From assembly GCA_016800925.1 (NCBI GenBank), contig JABCPU010000062.1, forward strand, positions 62,001-126,000: a stretch of DNA of 64,000 bases, written 5' to 3'. A program made the position numbers and the translations under genes. The stretch is from Suillus spraguei (lineage: Eukaryota; Basidiomycota; Agaricomycetes; Boletales; Suillaceae). Below, one piece after another: positions 33,053-43,276 of the stretch; position 1 is the first letter of the stretch, and each line of letters opens with the position of its first letter. Under the pieces are notes generated by a model. The model saw only the letters and a list, made by a program, of their open reading frames with translations. It ran no database searches and was not told the DNA's origin.

Positions 33053-36000
33053 TCAAAGGGCGTGTTGCTTCTTATAAGCATTCAAAATTCGGGCGGAGTT
33101 CTTCAAGTTCTTTTCTGGGAGCCATTCGTTATCTCCCGATGAATATCCTTTCCAAGAAACGAGATAGCGTCAGCGAGTGCCGGTTCCTTTGTGGGAAAGA
33201 ATAGCTTCTATTTCATATTCTTCTTCTTCTTCGATGATATCAGGTGGTGGTTCAGGGAAGTTCGGGCCGTGTACGTCTGTTTCGCTATAGGATGATAAGA
33301 CAGAAGCGTGGAATGTGGGGTGGATTTTCCACTGCGGGGGAGCTTGAGTGTGAACGTGATGGGAGATAAGACATTGATGATCGGGAAGGTCCGTATCGCT
33401 TTGGGGCGAGTTTCCTTGATGGAAGTTTGAGTCTAAGATTAGCGGCAGATAGCCAAACCTTATCTCCGATCTTCCATGGGGTGTACTTATCTCCTCGGGA
33501 TCGTTCGGCCATTGTCTGCATTGCAATGTTATGACAGGCGATTGCTTCTTCTCTTATCTTCTGCAGAGATCGTACTCGATCTTCTGCTGCAGGGACGATG
33601 AATCAGGGATAAGATGGGGAATAGCGCGTGGTTCATATCCCATCATTAATAGAAGGGTGATGCATTCCTTGCATCATGTTTTCGGTGGTTATGGACGAAT
33701 TCGGCGATTGGTAGGTGTTCTACCCAATCTTCGGGTTGTTTCGGCAGTAGATGCGGAGGTATGTTTCAAGTTCTTGATTTAGCCTTTCAGTTTGGCCATC
33801 AGTCTGTGGGTGGTAAGCTGTGGATGGAGCATGACGTAGTCGAGAAGTCGGGCAAGTTCCTTTGAGAAGCGAGATAGGAATTGCGGTCCTCGATCCGAGA
33901 TGACTTTGTCATGGAGTCCAAATCGTCGGTAAACATGTTTTAAAAATAGCTTAGCCACACCTTCTGAAGTGATGGTTTTCAAACAAGGGATAATAATTAC
34001 CCCCTTCGTAAGGCCATGGTCTACCACGACCATGATACTGTCAAAGCCTCCAGAGACGGGGAGGTCAGTGATGAGATCAACGGAACTGGGAGAACGGGCG
34101 AACAGCCGATGAGGAATAGGCGTGAGCGGGGGCGAACAGGATGAGTATCCGCTTTCATTTGCTGACAAAGGGCGCAACCCTCAACGTATTTCCGAATATA
34201 AGAGCCCATTGCAGGCCACCAGGCTTCCGTTTCACGAGTTCTTCAGTTTTGAATCTACCGGGGTGACCCGCGGTAGGATGATCATGATACCTTTTCAGGA
34301 TATCGGAGCGATGCGCCGGTGGAATATAGGCGCGGTTCTTAAAATAGAGGACGTTCTCCTCAATCTTCCAGTCAGAAAGTGCCGATTTCATAGGGGGAAG
34401 GCACACGCCATCAAGGGCATCAGATGCTGTTTAAAGACAGGGTCGTCGAGGGGTCAGAGGATGACAGCACATCCTTCAAGTCGGTGTCAATAAGACGAAC
34501 GAATAGAGCGTCAGGGAGGAGGGTCTGGTCCTTCGTTATCGTCTTTGCCAGAGTCATAATCAGGCCGGCGGGATAGTGCATCAGGTACTGCTAATTTAGT
34601 ACCTGCAACGTGATGCAGTTCAATGTCGTAAATAGACAAAATCAATTGCCAACGTGCTTGGCGACGGGTGAGCTTCTGTGCACTTCTAAAGTACAGAAGG
34701 TTCTTATGGTCGGTGAATACCAGGACGGGGTGTGGGTTTCCTTCGAGATAATGACGCCATTCGTTCAATGCCCGGATCACGGCAAGGAGTTCCCGATCAA
34801 AGATCTGGTAATTGCGTTCTGCAGGGTTCAAAGACTGTGAGAGATATGCACATGGGTGATAAACACCATTCTCATCAGTCTGTAGGAGAACTCCGCCAGT
34901 TGCTACAAGCGAAGCGTCGGTAGCAATGGCAAATTGTCGGGAAGGATCAGGGTTACGGAGTACCGGTTGGGAAGTGAAGCGTCGTTTCAATTCTTCGAAG
35001 GTGTCCATACATTCGGTTGACCATCAAAGGCCTTATCTTTCTTTGTCAAATCGATAAGGGGTCTGGCGATGTCAGAATAGTGGGAAATGAACGTGCGGTA
35101 GAAGTTGCAAAAACCGAGGAATGACCGAACATCTTTTACAGATTTCGGGATTGGCCATTCGGAGATTCCCTTGGTCTTGGCGGTGTCCATAGCAACTTGT
35201 CCGGGGCGAATTATCATTCCGAGGTATTCCACTTCTTCTGCATCAAAGGTGCATTTCTCCGGTTTCAAGAACAGGTGTTCTTTTCGTATTTTCATCAAAA
35301 CTCGTCTAGTCCGTTCACGATGTTCTGCCATTGTCGTAGAGAAAATCAGGATATCGTCCATATAGATAACCATCCATCCTTCATTGATTTCTTGTTGAAA
35401 GGTGCGATTCATGTATGCTTGAAAAGTTGCTGGGGAATTGCAGAGGCCAAAGAACATGACGTTCGGTTCAAAGAGGCCAAATTCCGTGGTAAAAGCAGCT
35501 TTCCACCTGTCGTCAGGATGGATGCGAATGTTGTTATAACCGGACCGGATATCCATTTTCGTAAAGAACTGTGCGTTTGAAGACGTGCGACAAGGGAAAT
35601 AGGGAGTGGAAGCGGGTATGCGTTCTTGACTGTCCAATCATTGATGTAGCGATAATCTTGACAGGGACGCAGTTCTCCGCTCTTCTTTCCCACAAAGAAG
35701 AAGCCACTAGCTTGAGGTGACTTCGATTCTGAGATAAACCTTTCGCAACGTTTTCATCGATAAACGTTTTGACAGCAGCGCGTTCTTTTTCCGATAGCGG
35801 GTAAACCTTAGACGTGCGAGGGATAAAACCGGGTTTGGTGTCGATCCGATGATCGATACCAGGGCGTTCGGGGGGTAGTTTGTTCAGTCCGTCTTTAGCA
35901 AAGACGTCTGCGAAGTCATGCAAATAATCCGGGACCAATTCTTCGAAAGATTTCTTTTTCTTTTCCTTCTCATCCGTGGCGAATTCCTGAGCTTTGTTAC

Positions 36001-37119
36001 TATATTTCGGAGGGGAAGGAGGAATGTGGAGTAGGAGAGGATTGTTCGAGTTGGGAAGTTCCATCACGTGTCAAGGGTGTATCCATGGATACTTCTTCTA
36101 TAATCCTCATGCTGACTCCATCGGTATCGTATTCCACAAGAAATTCCCATCTCCGAGCTCGTAAGAGGAAATTTCGCGTACTTCTGGCGCATGCCAGACG
36201 TCATTCATGGTATCGAATTGGTCATCATCCTCGGTTGGGATCAACGAGGGTACGGGTTCTTCTTTATCGGGATTTCTTCTATGAAGCTGAAAGGGTTTTC
36301 GGGGGAACGAAGAACTTGGATAATTTGGTACATTGGTGTTTCGTCCTGGGAGTTCTTCTTCCGTTTTCTTTTTCCTTGCTTCTGATCTTCTATTGGCCGT
36401 TGCTCAATAGGTTCTTGTCCAACCCGATGCTCGGGTTCGGATTCATTCTTGCGCTTTTCTGCGCGAGGAATCGGTGATACTGCTCTGGCAGTTGGACACG
36501 TGGAGTGGGTTCTGTAGTACGTGGCATTCGTACTTCTGGTTCTGGGTCTTCAGGAACATCAATAGGAGAAGCGATGAAGGTTTCGGAAGCGGGAATGTTG
36601 CCATCTGGTTGATGATTGAAGAGTCGGGGCAACCCGTTCTTCTTCCGATCCATCCAATCGATTTCGATTTCATCGATTTCTCTGTCCGTGAAGGACAAGT
36701 GTTTCAGCAGCCCAATCTATAATTGGGTTCATTGCTCGTAACCATGGGATTCCAAGGAGGATTTGATCTCTTCTTCCTAGTTTGGTGATGTTGAATTTTC
36801 CATACATGGTTCGGTCGTCGATTTTGACCACTAGAAGCAGTAGTGGTGATTGGTCCTCCTTTTATGAGGGTTCCATCTGCCGTTGTAACTCGAAATGGTT
36901 TTTGAGTTTTCGTCGTGTGATTTGATGGAGTTTCACAAACTCTTCTGAGATGAATGTTCCTGCTGCTCCTGAATCGATAACAGCGGTGGTGTCGACGGAT
37001 TTCAAGCGAGTACGCGAGTGGAGGGTGATAGGGACACGAAGTTCTTTTCTTTCACCTACAGCGCGTACAAGTCTTAGTAATACATTGGGAGAAACATACG
37101 TCGAATCTTGTTTCTCCAA
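33053..37119 (-). pseudogene. pol: Pol of element 2
   Basis: Protease (AVIDSGAAGTFIS, about 36990-36950), RT (about 35700-35010, with [23 protein letters not shown] and YMDDILIFS), RNase H (35008-34511, nearly intact, [20 protein letters not shown] to VPDALSR), integrase (about 34400-33500, [22 protein letters not shown]) and a chromodomain near 33230-33053 ending in TGA. Frameshifts near 36900, 35740, 35560, 35030, 34500, 34220 and 33800 inactivate it. RT and RNase H are better preserved than in element 1. Confidence 0.92.
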
Positions 37120-37948
37120 TCAAAAATCCTCAACAATCCGTCTTACGGTTTCTTCATCTTCTTCTTCCCTTTGACTTCGGTTTGTCGGAGCGGGTCTTCT
37201 TCTTTCTGTCAGGACAATTATGGATACGGTGTCCTGTCTTTCTGCATCCGAAGCATTGTCCTTTCTTCATGCATTCGGATCTCTCCATATCGGAGATTCG
37301 ATCTACGACCATTGCGTTGGAATCACGGTTCGGAATATACCGTGCATTCCCGTAGTTCTTCTTCTTCTGTTGTGGAGTATGACGTGTCCTCATGGCGTTA
37401 AGCCGATGATGGGCGTTGTCAATAGCAACGCATTGCAGCACAACGTCTCTGAATATTTCGGAGACATCTCCTGTATTGAAAAGCTTTGTAAGGATACCCC
37501 AATTAAGGCCGTCTTGGAAGAACTGGATCTTCGTTGCGTTGTCGTGATCTGAGCCTTGGCTGCAAGTGCCTCAAAGTCAGCGACATAGGTGTGGAGATCT
37601 CCAGTTCCTTGTTTGAGATCTCTAAGCCTTGTGAGCGCGGTCCTTTGGTATCCACTGGTTCGAATGCTTCTTTGAAGCTCTTCATAAAATCCACCATCGT
37701 CCCATAACCAACTTTTTGTCCGAAGTGTCGGTAGATTGGGCGTGTTCAAGGAATTGTTCCTTCCAGACTTGGCATTCCTTTCGTCATAAAGGATGTTATG
37801 TAGATGATCTTCTGCTTGTCGGTGGTGTAAAGCTTTTCATTGATGTCAAAGTGCAAATTGCACGACTGGATAAACTCGCGAGAGTTATCACGATCTCCAT
37901 CAAAACCAATCGGTTGACCGATCTTTATTCGAATTCTTTGGTCGACAT
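37120..37948 (-). pseudogene. gag: Gag of element 2
   Basis: ATG at 37948 (MSTKEFE), then a 1-nt deletion introduces a stop relative to element 1. Capsid-like and zinc-knuckle (CFGCRKTGHRIHNC, about 37258-37217) parts are preserved in shifted frames. It ends VEDF then TGA at 37120-37122, where the downstream protease frame is in phase with the stop. Confidence 0.85.
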
Positions 37949-38135
37949 GGTTGATGATTCTTCTGGTGAGTTATACTTTCTCGGTGCCTACACGCGCTGT
38001 CTTGCTGTCCGTCAGGGCTTTCTTCTGTCAGGGGCTTCTCTTGACAATCTGCTCAGCGTACGCGTACGCTAGTCTGCTGATCTAAGCGATCAGGGTTCAG
38101 GGTCGAAGACTGGATAGTCGACGATCAAAATGGAC

Positions 38136-38618
38136 TTTAATCTTTTGTTACGAACTGGGGTGGCGTCACCAGCGACAGTGAAAAGACACAGACGGTCTGC
38201 TGGGAGTTCTTACAATGTTCAGAAGAGAACAAGGTGAAAGTACAAGGAACGCGTTCCGAGTACGATCAAGGATTCAGCCTCAAAGACAAGTCTAAGAGGT
38301 ATCCGCGAGAATAGAGACTAAGGCTAAGGAGTGCTTAGACTTAGAGACGATTCAAGACGACTTAGGTTGGAGACCTAAGCGAAGGAGATTCCAGGTAAAA
38401 CCCAGTAAGATTAAAGTAGGGAATCTACTACAAGTACACTGTGCTTAAATAGGCCAATATGTGCGCACAGACCAGATAACCGTGAGAATGTAAATGCGTA
38501 TCCTAAATAAGGAAGGCATGTATCGTACAGATGCGTTGAGCATATGAGTCAGAGTCTCGTTACGTAATATACAAGGTAAATGAATAGAAAATGAATAGGG
38601 GTACGTACGATTGTAACA
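38136..38618 (-). repeat. 5' LTR of element 2
   Basis: 483 bp; the reverse complement starts TGTTACAATCGTACG and ends CCAGTTCGTAACA. It contains the self-primer motif at 38407-38417, pairing with 38124-38134 just outside the LTR. Confidence 0.92.
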
Positions 38619-39587
38619 CTCGAGGTCAAAGCATACATTGCTTTCAAGCATGGATACCCTGAACTTGTGGCCAAGAACTCCTATGCACGTGAAATCCTAT
38701 TGCAGGCTGCAAAGCACCACAAGACAGTGCTGATTGAGAAACGGATGTATGTTGATGACGAGTATTTGTCAGCACTCGCCAATCTAGTAAGTGATCTGTC
38801 TTATCATGGTTTAATATTGACACATGCTGTAGATCGATGCTCATGCGAGCCTGTTTCGCACTGATATCAAGGATGTCGCCTATAAATGTGCCCCAGGATA
38901 CTTCCGACTCAGTCATAACTGCGATGCCATCATTGACCGTCTCCTTGCAAGTCATTCCTATATTTTTCCACAGATATTTGATGTTAGTTTTTTTTCGGGC
39001 GAGAATTTGACATTGCACTGACACCTCACATCAAGGCAGAGGGTCTTCCTTCACCAAAATGACAGAAACCATACCAAGGGCAGCCTGTTGTCGACACTCT
39101 ATATGAGGTATTCTTCAAAAATGCGAAGTCTATTGGTTCGCAGTTTGCGCAACGCTTCGTTGACATTGCGAAGAACAAGGCCAGTCGGCCGGAGGTTCCC
39201 ATCCCCATGGTAGCAATAGTCAGCATAGCTGTAAGTTCGTGTTCGCACTTATCTTCTCATTAATCTTATTTGTTGTCAGATTCATGCTACTCTTATTGCA
39301 AAGAAGAACAAGGCAGGTGATGACTTCAAGTTCACAGGCAACCAATTCTGTGACATCTATACCTACCACATGGCGTTGTTGGAGAAAATCCGAAGGACCG
39401 CTCCCGTCAAGTTTCATAAAATGATGGCCGATATCTACGAGGAGGTTCAGTAAGTCTGCATCCAAGTTGGTGTACACATTTCTGACTTACTGCTACTTGC
39501 AGAGGTTTCCGTCGTGACACAATTGGTGTCTATGACAAAGACACTGATCTAGCACTCTTGGACCTCGATGGCATGGATGATGAGTAG
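38619..39587 (+). pseudogene. DUF6532-type gene, 5'-truncated by element 2
   Basis: Coding starts in mid-exon at the element 2 edge (EVKAYIAFKHGYPELVAKNS). Exons are about 38619-38786, 38833-38980, about 39005-39231, 39282-39450 and 39502-39587, with GT-AG introns, ending MDDE then TAG. Motifs such as IHATLIAKKNKAGDDFKFTG and YHMALLEKIRRTAPVKFHKM fit the DUF6532 family that is expanded in agaricomycetes. One in-frame TGA (39060-39062) interrupts the third exon. The N-terminal half and promoter are gone, so it is not expected to give a full product. Family assignment is from memory. Confidence 0.6.
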
Positions 39588-40214
39588 AATATCTCACTGA
39601 CATGCCGTATTTTGCAGGAATTCAATGTATCCTATAATCCTTGATACCTCGCCGCTCGCTATATCTCACCATTCACTATGTTTTCCTCATTTAGATCGTA
39701 CTTTACCGCTGCTGTAGCCTGATACCCGAGTTTAATCATATTAATTTTTTCGTGTATTCGAAGTGTGAAAGTCTTCCTATCAGTGTTTCCTAGGGCATGT
39801 AAAGCCTTTCCTAGTCGTCTACAAGGACAGTCAAATTGTTCTAATTGCAGTAAGGTATGGCTAATTGAAAATCAGCAATAAAGTCTGGCTAGGGTGCTTA
39901 GTTCGTCTAATATGTCTAGTTTGCGTTAATTGCGCTAAAAAAGATCCAATGTGAGCAGCTTTGTCTAAGTTTACATGGGAGGGTTTTCCTGATGCGCAGG
40001 ATGTCCCTCTATCCTAAACTAAACCATGACCCCGATCACTCACTCACACTGCAGACACAAGCTCTCCAACTACACAGCCTTAATGGGATTCAGCCAAACA
40101 TACATACATCCAACGGCTCCTTGCGGGGACATGGACGTTGAAGAGGTTAGGGAGCTCATTAAAAGGAGCCTTTCAGAGAAAGGAATACGATCGTGATGGG
40201 GGCCCGGGGCAGTC
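39588..40214. other. No gene seen
   Basis: Non-coding DNA between the DUF6532 pseudogene and the WD40 ORF. Local imperfect repeats of CTAGT/GTCTA words near 39790-39950, but no ORF, terminal repeat or RNA gene that I could support. Confidence 0.5.
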
Positions 40215-40859
40215 ATGGCAGGTTTATCGCTACTCATCGTGCGTCCCCTTGCCTCCAAAATAGGCCCTTTTATTCACATGATATACAAGTTTGATGCTCA
40301 CGATGACGATGTCATTGACGTTCACTTTTCACGCGCATACAATAAGCCAGTCCGTGAGCGCTTGCGGGGGCACACTAGTTCAGTTCAATCAGTCTCATTC
40401 TCCCCGGATGGCACTCGCATCATCACTGGTTCGTCGGATGAGACTGTTCGGCTATGGGATACAGCGACGAGACAGCCATCACAACAGTGCGCCTGGTCAG
40501 ATCATCCAGCATTCTCGTATGAGCGTCACGCGATCCAGGCCATCACTACTATGCCATTAAATAGTTGGAATAATCACTTCATTCGCTTCTCACCCCACCC
40601 CATCCATACGCTGCGCAACAATTCTCAGTTAATGGAGGGAGCATCCCACGATCACCGTAGTCCGACCCCCTTTGTCCTGAATCGTGACAGTGGATGGATG
40701 GTAGGACCCAAACATTGGCTGTCATTCTGGGTGCCACCCGCTTCTCGACACTCATTTTATAGCGCTGGAATTGCATTAGTGATACCCAGAGGAGGTCCTG
40801 AGCTTGATTTGAGCCGCGTGGCACATGAGCAGCACTGGCAACAGTGCCGAGAAGAGTGA
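40215..40859 (+). CDS. Short WD40-repeat protein, C-terminal remnant of an NLR/WD40 gene
   Basis: 214 codons open from ATG 40215. Residues about 52-92 are a single WD40 repeat ([20 protein letters not shown], then [11 protein letters not shown]). The rest has the C-terminal signature that follows WD40 arrays in many agaricomycete NACHT/P-loop WD40 proteins: [49 protein letters not shown] and a terminal QCREE. Normal family members have many WD40 repeats and an N-terminal NTPase. Those are absent, so this is probably a truncated remnant, although its frame is intact. Upstream residues 1-35 have no clear homology. Confidence 0.6.
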   Translation: MAGLSLLIVRPLASKIGPFIHMIYKFDAHDDDVIDVHFSRAYNKPVRERLRGHTSSVQSVSFSPDGTRIITGSSDETVRLWDTATRQPSQQCAWSDHPAFSYERHAIQAITTMPLNSWNNHFIRFSPHPIHTLRNNSQLMEGASHDHRSPTPFVLNRDSGWMVGPKHWLSFWVPPASRHSFYSAGIALVIPRGGPELDLSRVAHEQHWQQCREE

Positions 40860-41195
40860 GTCTCTTACAAGCTCTTTCCGTTCCTCGCACTTAGTGAAAC
40901 CAGCAGTTGCAGGCCTTAGTACCGCAATGATCATATTCTGGTGAACGATCCTTTATGATGATTTTTTTTTCAGATATACATGCGTAGTCTAAGTAAGGAG
41001 GTAGAACATTGTACTACAATATAGAAGCAAACAACCTAGTGGCTGACTGGTCAACGCTCACAATTGGCCAATCGTTTGCGCCTGTGCAGTGTGGCCTAAA
41101 GTTGGAATTGCAGAATACGTATAGGTCGATCGCAAATCACCCCTGTCTGTTCATATTCTAAAGATTGATAGCAACTCCTGGCAGAAAATACGAGT

Positions 41196-42830
41196 TCAGT
41201 CTACAGTTGCATCTTGGCAATCCAAGACTGCGAAAGATCTGAGATGTCGGAGATAGTCCCGGACCTCGTGCCACATGTTCGCATGGTTGGAATCCAAGGG
41301 ACTGTGGTAAATATTGTCGAGGCAAGGGAAGATAGAGAGGATGATACGAGCGACGGCTTTTGTATCCACTACCTCAGCAGAGCGCACATCCAATAGTCGT
41401 AGGGATGTATGTCGGAGTGACTCCACTGTAGGGTCGACGTCAATATTCACAGTGTCTACCAACATTCTGAGCTCTTCCAAATGGGGACATTGATGGAGCG
41501 CTGCGAGTAGTCCGCGGAATGTAACGGTAGCCTGATGATGATTTCCGTCTTTTAATGACAGAGAGCGGAGGTGTGGCCAACATGACATGGCTTCCAAAAG
41601 ACGGTCGTTGTCAAGGTGGGTGCAGCAACAAGGAAATTGGAGCTCCAAGGTTCGGAGCTCCGGACAACAAGAGAATTGCGTGATTGCTATCCAAGAGTTG
41701 TCCAGGTCCTGAACTTCCGAATGGTAGGAGAATATCCTAATAATTTCAAGGGTCTGGCGTGCTTTACACTGGGACATGGCATGAAAAAGCCGCTCAGCGT
41801 CCGCCCAAGGCAATATAACGATAAACAGCTCGAGATTTTTCAGCGAAGGAAATTCTGAGTGTTGCATGAGTTTTGTAATGTATGCAGCGGTGTGTGCCTC
41901 GACAAAAAGAGCTGTGAGATTGAGAAAGGGTCCAACAGTGATGTCGTTGAGGTTTGATGGGAAAGGGACCTCACTATTGAGGTCCGACAGTGACTCGGAA
42001 GGGGCTTGATTATCATTGTAAATCGTGACTCTGAGAAGGGTAGGGAGGTTCGACAGGTGCTTCCATGCTGCCCAGTCGAGGGGTGGACAAGACAGAGTTA
42101 TGAGCCACTTGCACAAACGAACACTGTCAGATAATATGGACATCTTATCTGCTATGGGGCCACTGGTGCGCAGCACGGATAAATGTTCGAGAGCAGCACA
42201 CCGGGTCACAATCAATTTTAGGTTCGAATCAATGACCCATGGGACACAACGACGCAGGGTAGGAGACAGGAATAGATGCAGGTGTCTAGTCGGACATGCA
42301 ATGACTAGAAGTAAGGACGTGAATAACGACTGCAGTCTGGGAAACATGCATGTCTCTACGGGGAGGACTGAGAGAAGGCGAAAATCATGGGGTAGGTCGA
42401 CATGTATTGAGCGTACACGGGAAGCGTGACGCAAGAATTGACAAGCTTCATTCGCCGATAATGGTTCGGTATCACCAAAGTAGGAGCAGGAAGAGTTATA
42501 CCAGATGCGCTGTATTCAGGTGCTTGATGAGATACCACTACCAGTGTACGAAAGGAAATAAACAGAACGTGCACTCACCTCTGCACAGTATATTATTGGA
42601 TGCAACCTTGTTACACAACCTAGTAGTGGATCCAATCCATCGATGTTAGCCCAAAGTTCATTCATCGCGGGTTCGTAGAATGTTCTACACGTTGTTGCGA
42701 GTGCTGCAAGGGATGTCCGCACAAATGACACCTTGTCATATGACTTCATCATTGGGTTCTGCCAGTCGATTGTATTGACATGCTTGAATATCTCTAGGAG
42801 GATTTCACAAACAAGGAGAGCCCGATGCAT
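41196..42830 (-). CDS. F-box-like domain protein (paralogue 1), LRR-like C-terminus
   Basis: Two exons, 42830-42579 and 42509-41196, with a 69-bp GT-AG intron, give 521 aa. The N-terminus MHRALLVCEILLEIFKHVN and the later LAALATTCRTFYEPAMNELW form the F-box-like pattern common in basidiomycetes. The long second exon has repeated Leu-rich strand/helix units (FPSLKNLELFIVILP, CPELRTLELQFPC, WPHLRSLSLKDG, CPHLEELRMLVD). Likely a substrate-recognition subunit of an SCF ubiquitin ligase; substrate unknown. It is paralogous to 62080-63668, with the same intron position and motif order. It is divergent from the karyopherin gene, sharing a 446-bp intergenic region. Confidence 0.75.
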
Positions 42831-43276
42831 TATGAGTAGTACAATATGGACACGAATCAAGCGTTGAACTAGTGAAAAAATTCGCGAACGCCGAAGTCCG
42901 AGCGTCGGGTCGTGAAATTTCAGTATCGCCAAAGAGCAAAATTTACTCGTGGTCCTCAGGCCCGAGCAGATCTGAATGATTCTTTTTATTTAGCAGATTG
43001 CATGTTATTTAAATTCAACTCTCTGACCTGCGACGCAGCGTAATCCCTAAATTCCTAGAATACAAACATGGAGCGGCAATGACATGCTGAAACAAGTTGA
43101 AACGTTCGGAACGTTGACTAATAAGAACATGTATTGCTTGTCTCACCCGATCCAGTCCTTGAAATAGACCCGCCGCCGCCACCGTTCTCTTCCATTAATC
43201 TGCCAGTGAAGTTTATCACATTGGCAGTTGTTACCGACTTCCTTGAATCACTTTAAATCTTTTCATGTGCAATGCA
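42831..43276. promoter_or_regulatory. Divergent intergenic region between F-box gene and importin-13 gene
   Basis: 446 bp separate the two start codons and must hold both promoters. Pyrimidine-rich stretches near the karyopherin start (CTCCTCCTG-like) are typical of basidiomycete promoters. No defined operator was identified. Confidence 0.4.

Larger units (their letters stand above)
31044..38618 (-). mobile_element. Ty3/gypsy chromodomain retrotransposon, element 2 (inverted copy of element 1)
   Basis: 7575 bp on the minus strand: 5' LTR 38136-38618, primer site 38124-38134, gag, pol, ORF3, polypurine tract (CACGGGGGTAA in reverse complement) and 3' LTR 31044-31513. It has the same gene order as element 1 with high nucleotide similarity. 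Outside the LTRs, the left flank is CAGCC and the right flank CTCGA, so there is no target duplication. The left flank is LTR family B and the right flank is a host-like gene cut in mid-exon. It is a recombinant or rearranged insertion. Numerous frameshifts. Confidence 0.93.

Noticed and set aside
43265..43276. Start of the karyopherin at ATG 43265 (four extra residues)
   Set aside because: Possible, but ATG 43277 gives a start more like related proteins; kept as an alternative.
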